A DNA stretch of 6,596 bases from an uncultured Odoribacter sp. (lineage in GTDB: Bacteria > Bacteroidota > Bacteroidia > Bacteroidales > Marinifilaceae), in contig URJC01000144.1 in NCBI GenBank assembly GCA_900548135.1, positions 1-6,596 of the forward strand, given 5' to 3'. The translations under genes were made by a program, and so were the position numbers. Below, one piece after another: positions 4,647-6,596 of this stretch. Under the pieces are notes generated by a model. That model saw only the letters and a program-made list of their open reading frames with translations, was not told where the DNA came from and ran no database searches. The stretch's first letter is position 1. Every line of letters begins with the position of its first letter.

Positions 4647-6596
4647 TTATTCTGACTTTTTATCCAAGTATCTCAACAAAGCAACCTTTATTGCAAGCTG
4701 TTCCTGCCAGCCATTAAACTTTTCCTCTACGATTTTGCCATTTTTATCCACCACCATATAATGAGGTATACCATCTACCTGAAACTGCTTGCGGATATAC
4801 TTCCACTGTGCATCCGACAAACGGAAATGATGTCCCTTAATGTCCGGAATCATATTCTCATAAGTCTTTTGCGGTGAAGTTTCACCCGTAATATACACAA
4901 AAGCAATTTCCTGATCAGCCAATGCTTCTTTTATCGGTTTCATTTTCAAAATCCCTTGCCGGCAAGGAGCACACCAAGTAGCCCAAAAATCTACAAATAC
5001 AATTTTTCCTTTAAAGAGTTCAAGGATTGCATTAAATAACTCTTCATTTTTCACTTCAGGCACCTGATGAAAAGTATATCCGGTCTTATTCTGATTAGTT
5101 TCTAATTTTAACTTAAGCCGTTCATTGCAATACGCTATGTAATTTTTCAGGAAAGGATGAGAAAAAAGTTGCTGTACCCCCGCTAACTTTTGTTTATCCA
5201 AAACTTCAAAAGTCTGATCTGATAATTGTAATTGATCCTGCAATTTTATTACTTCAGTCAAGAAACCCGGTTTAATATTAAAATATTTCTTAAAATTCTC
5301 ACGCTGCACCTGTTCCATATATTCATTCACTATTTCCTGTAACTGGCGGTTATATTTTATGGTTATCCCCTGTGCCACTTCTTTATATTTTTTGTCAGCC
5401 TGATGAACCACTGTTGTATCCGGATTCTCCAACTTCTGAAAATCCTTCATCACTGCAAAAAATTCCCTCTCCTGCTCAGTAAATTCCACCCCTCTTTTAT
5501 GCAATTCTGTTTCTAAATCCAATTCCTGAATGTTAGCTTTCATTTCCCCTCTGATCGGATCTGAGAATTTAATCCGGTTTATGGTTGTTCCAAACACTCC
5601 TCCTGCAATAACAGGCATTTCATTCCCCAAATTCAAATCCCTGATAAAATCATAAAATTCAACTCCCATTTCAGGCTTTTGCAAAGGAATTATGTCTTCA
5701 GTTTTTTTCTTTTCATTCATCTTCCGCCAATTCGTTTCCAACATATCATCATAGTCCAGTAAAACATTACAACAGCCCAACTCAAACAACCACGTTAAAA
5801 CCTGTTCCCCCGCTTTACTTAATCCTTTTCGTTGTTTATATTCACATAGCAACTGAAGGGCCTGATCCCTTTCTTGCAATATCCACCGTTTAAATTCCTC
5901 AAATGTCTGTTCCTGTACCTGGCGTTGTATTTTCCGATAATCCAATTTCAAAAAACAACCGCATTGTTGCAATTCTTCATTCAATAGGGCATAAGCACCG
6001 GCAAACAAAGAAGTCTTTTCCCGAAATTCCACATCCTGCATTTCTCTCCAAGGATCAATAAATTGCGCCATATCCAGACACACTAATGTTGTATCCCCAG
6101 GTCCCATAAATATCGAAGTACTCATCCGATAAGGCAATCTGAGCAATACCGGTTGCGGATAATTCATCTCAGTTTTGAACTCAAAACGTCCATCTTCTTC
6201 TATCTTTACCAATACTGCTTCCTGTCTGCCAGATAAAACATTATTAATATAAAAAGTACTCTGCTGACACCCCATTTTAGGTGCATACCCCTTTATATAT
6301 CCTTTCAGAACAGCAGTATCCATTTTAAGTAAAGGGTATTCAAAGCCACCCCCAACATCCTCCGGCATTCGTTCAGATTTCTCCTGCGTATAACGAACCA
6401 ATTGCTTTTTTACTTTCCCAATTTTAACCTTACCTTGTTTATCTATTCGGGCAAAAATAACTTTTTCCCGCCCCCCCTTTTTCAAATGAAATTCGGTTAT
6501 CCCACGTCTTGTTTTTATCCCTGCATAATTCCAGAAATCACCATCCGCCATAGCAAAAGAATCCTCAAAACTGTATTCCCAGGTCCCATCTTCTTT
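4647..6596 (-). CDS. TlpA/ResA-like thiol-disulfide oxidoreductase, 5'-truncated by window edge
   Basis: The last 649 residues are visible. The frame stays open to the right edge, 15 codons beyond the first in-window ATG (6551), so the true start, and probably an export signal, lies outside. Numbering from the first visible residue: about 1-75 is a strand-rich region of unknown family (WEYSFEDSFA, FWNYAGIK); about 92-190 is a second beta-rich region that may resemble the N-terminal domains of Bacteroidetes TlpA proteins; about 195-500 is mostly charged and helical; about 515-649 is a thioredoxin fold. That fold has the redox motif C542-A-P-C545 inside FVDFWATWCAPC and a likely cis-proline P611 in DGIPHYMVVD. 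Family knowledge suggests a periplasmic or envelope-anchored reductase. Its substrate cannot be told from the sequence. It ends 5 bp before the -33 box of the riboflavin promoter, with no clear terminator between. The redox fold is certain; the role of the rest is unknown. Confidence 0.9.
   Translation of the reverse strand, partial: KEDGTWEYSFEDSFAMADGDFWNYAGIKTRRGITEFHLKKGGREKVIFARIDKQGKVKIGKVKKQLVRYTQEKSERMPEDVGGGFEYPLLKMDTAVLKGYIKGYAPKMGCQQSTFYINNVLSGRQEAVLVKIEEDGRFEFKTEMNYPQPVLLRLPYRMSTSIFMGPGDTTLVCLDMAQFIDPWREMQDVEFREKTSLFAGAYALLNEELQQCGCFLKLDYRKIQRQVQEQTFEEFKRWILQERDQALQLLCEYKQRKGLSKAGEQVLTWLFELGCCNVLLDYDDMLETNWRKMNEKKKTEDIIPLQKPEMGVEFYDFIRDLNLGNEMPVIAGGVFGTTINRIKFSDPIRGEMKANIQELDLETELHKRGVEFTEQEREFFAVMKDFQKLENPDTTVVHQADKKYKEVAQGITIKYNRQLQEIVNEYMEQVQRENFKKYFNIKPGFLTEVIKLQDQLQLSDQTFEVLDKQKLAGVQQLFSHPFLKNYIAYCNERLKLKLETNQNKTGYTFHQVPEVKNEELFNAILELFKGKIVFVDFWATWCAPCRQGILKMKPIKEALADQEIAFVYITGETSPQKTYENMIPDIKGHHFRLSDAQWKYIRKQFQVDGIPHYMVVDKNGKIVEEKFNGWQEQLAIKVALLRYLDKKSE

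Overview
The window comes from a Bacteroidota genome, most likely of the order Bacteroidales. The evidence is two promoters of the Bacteroides type (TTTG, 19-bp spacer, TAnnTTTG), gene starts without good Shine-Dalgarno sequences, AT-rich spacers, a Bacteroidetes-style ECF sigma factor, and a large TlpA-like thioredoxin protein with long uncharacterised N-terminal domains. A family closer to Odoribacter/Butyricimonas is only a guess from the style of the TlpA-like protein. Every gene is on the minus strand, so transcription runs from high to low coordinates.

Layout in transcription order. (1) 6596-4647: the 3' part of a TlpA/ResA-like thiol-disulfide oxidoreductase gene; its start lies beyond the right edge. 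(2) 4642-4408: a control region with a Bacteroides-type promoter, a complete FMN riboswitch, and an intrinsic terminator whose T-run ends 5 nt before the ribD start. (3) 4407-751: a four-gene riboflavin operon, ribD-ribE-ribBA-ribH. (4) 750-617: a spacer with overlapping inverted repeats and a second Bacteroides-type promoter. (5) 616-83: an ECF sigma factor. (6) 82-1: non-coding, with a 16-bp palindrome and a 15-bp direct repeat.

The operon encodes the enzymes from GTP and ribulose 5-phosphate to riboflavin. The RibA half of RibBA opens GTP and RibD deaminates and reduces the product. The RibB half makes the four-carbon unit, RibH builds lumazine, and RibE dismutates it to riboflavin. The phosphatase step and the flavokinase/FAD synthetase (RibF) are not here. 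FMN made from the product should bind the leader and stop transcription. The sequence shows the switch directly: a 10-nt stretch in the 5' side of the aptamer is perfectly complementary to the 5' arm of the terminator.

Most of the window is a well-known pathway. The less ordinary parts are the exact attenuator geometry, the crossed inverted repeats next to the sigma-factor promoter, the N-terminal part of the TlpA-like protein, and small repeats in the ribBA-ribH spacer and at the left edge. I see no mobile element, tRNA, rRNA or CRISPR array, and no clearly new system.
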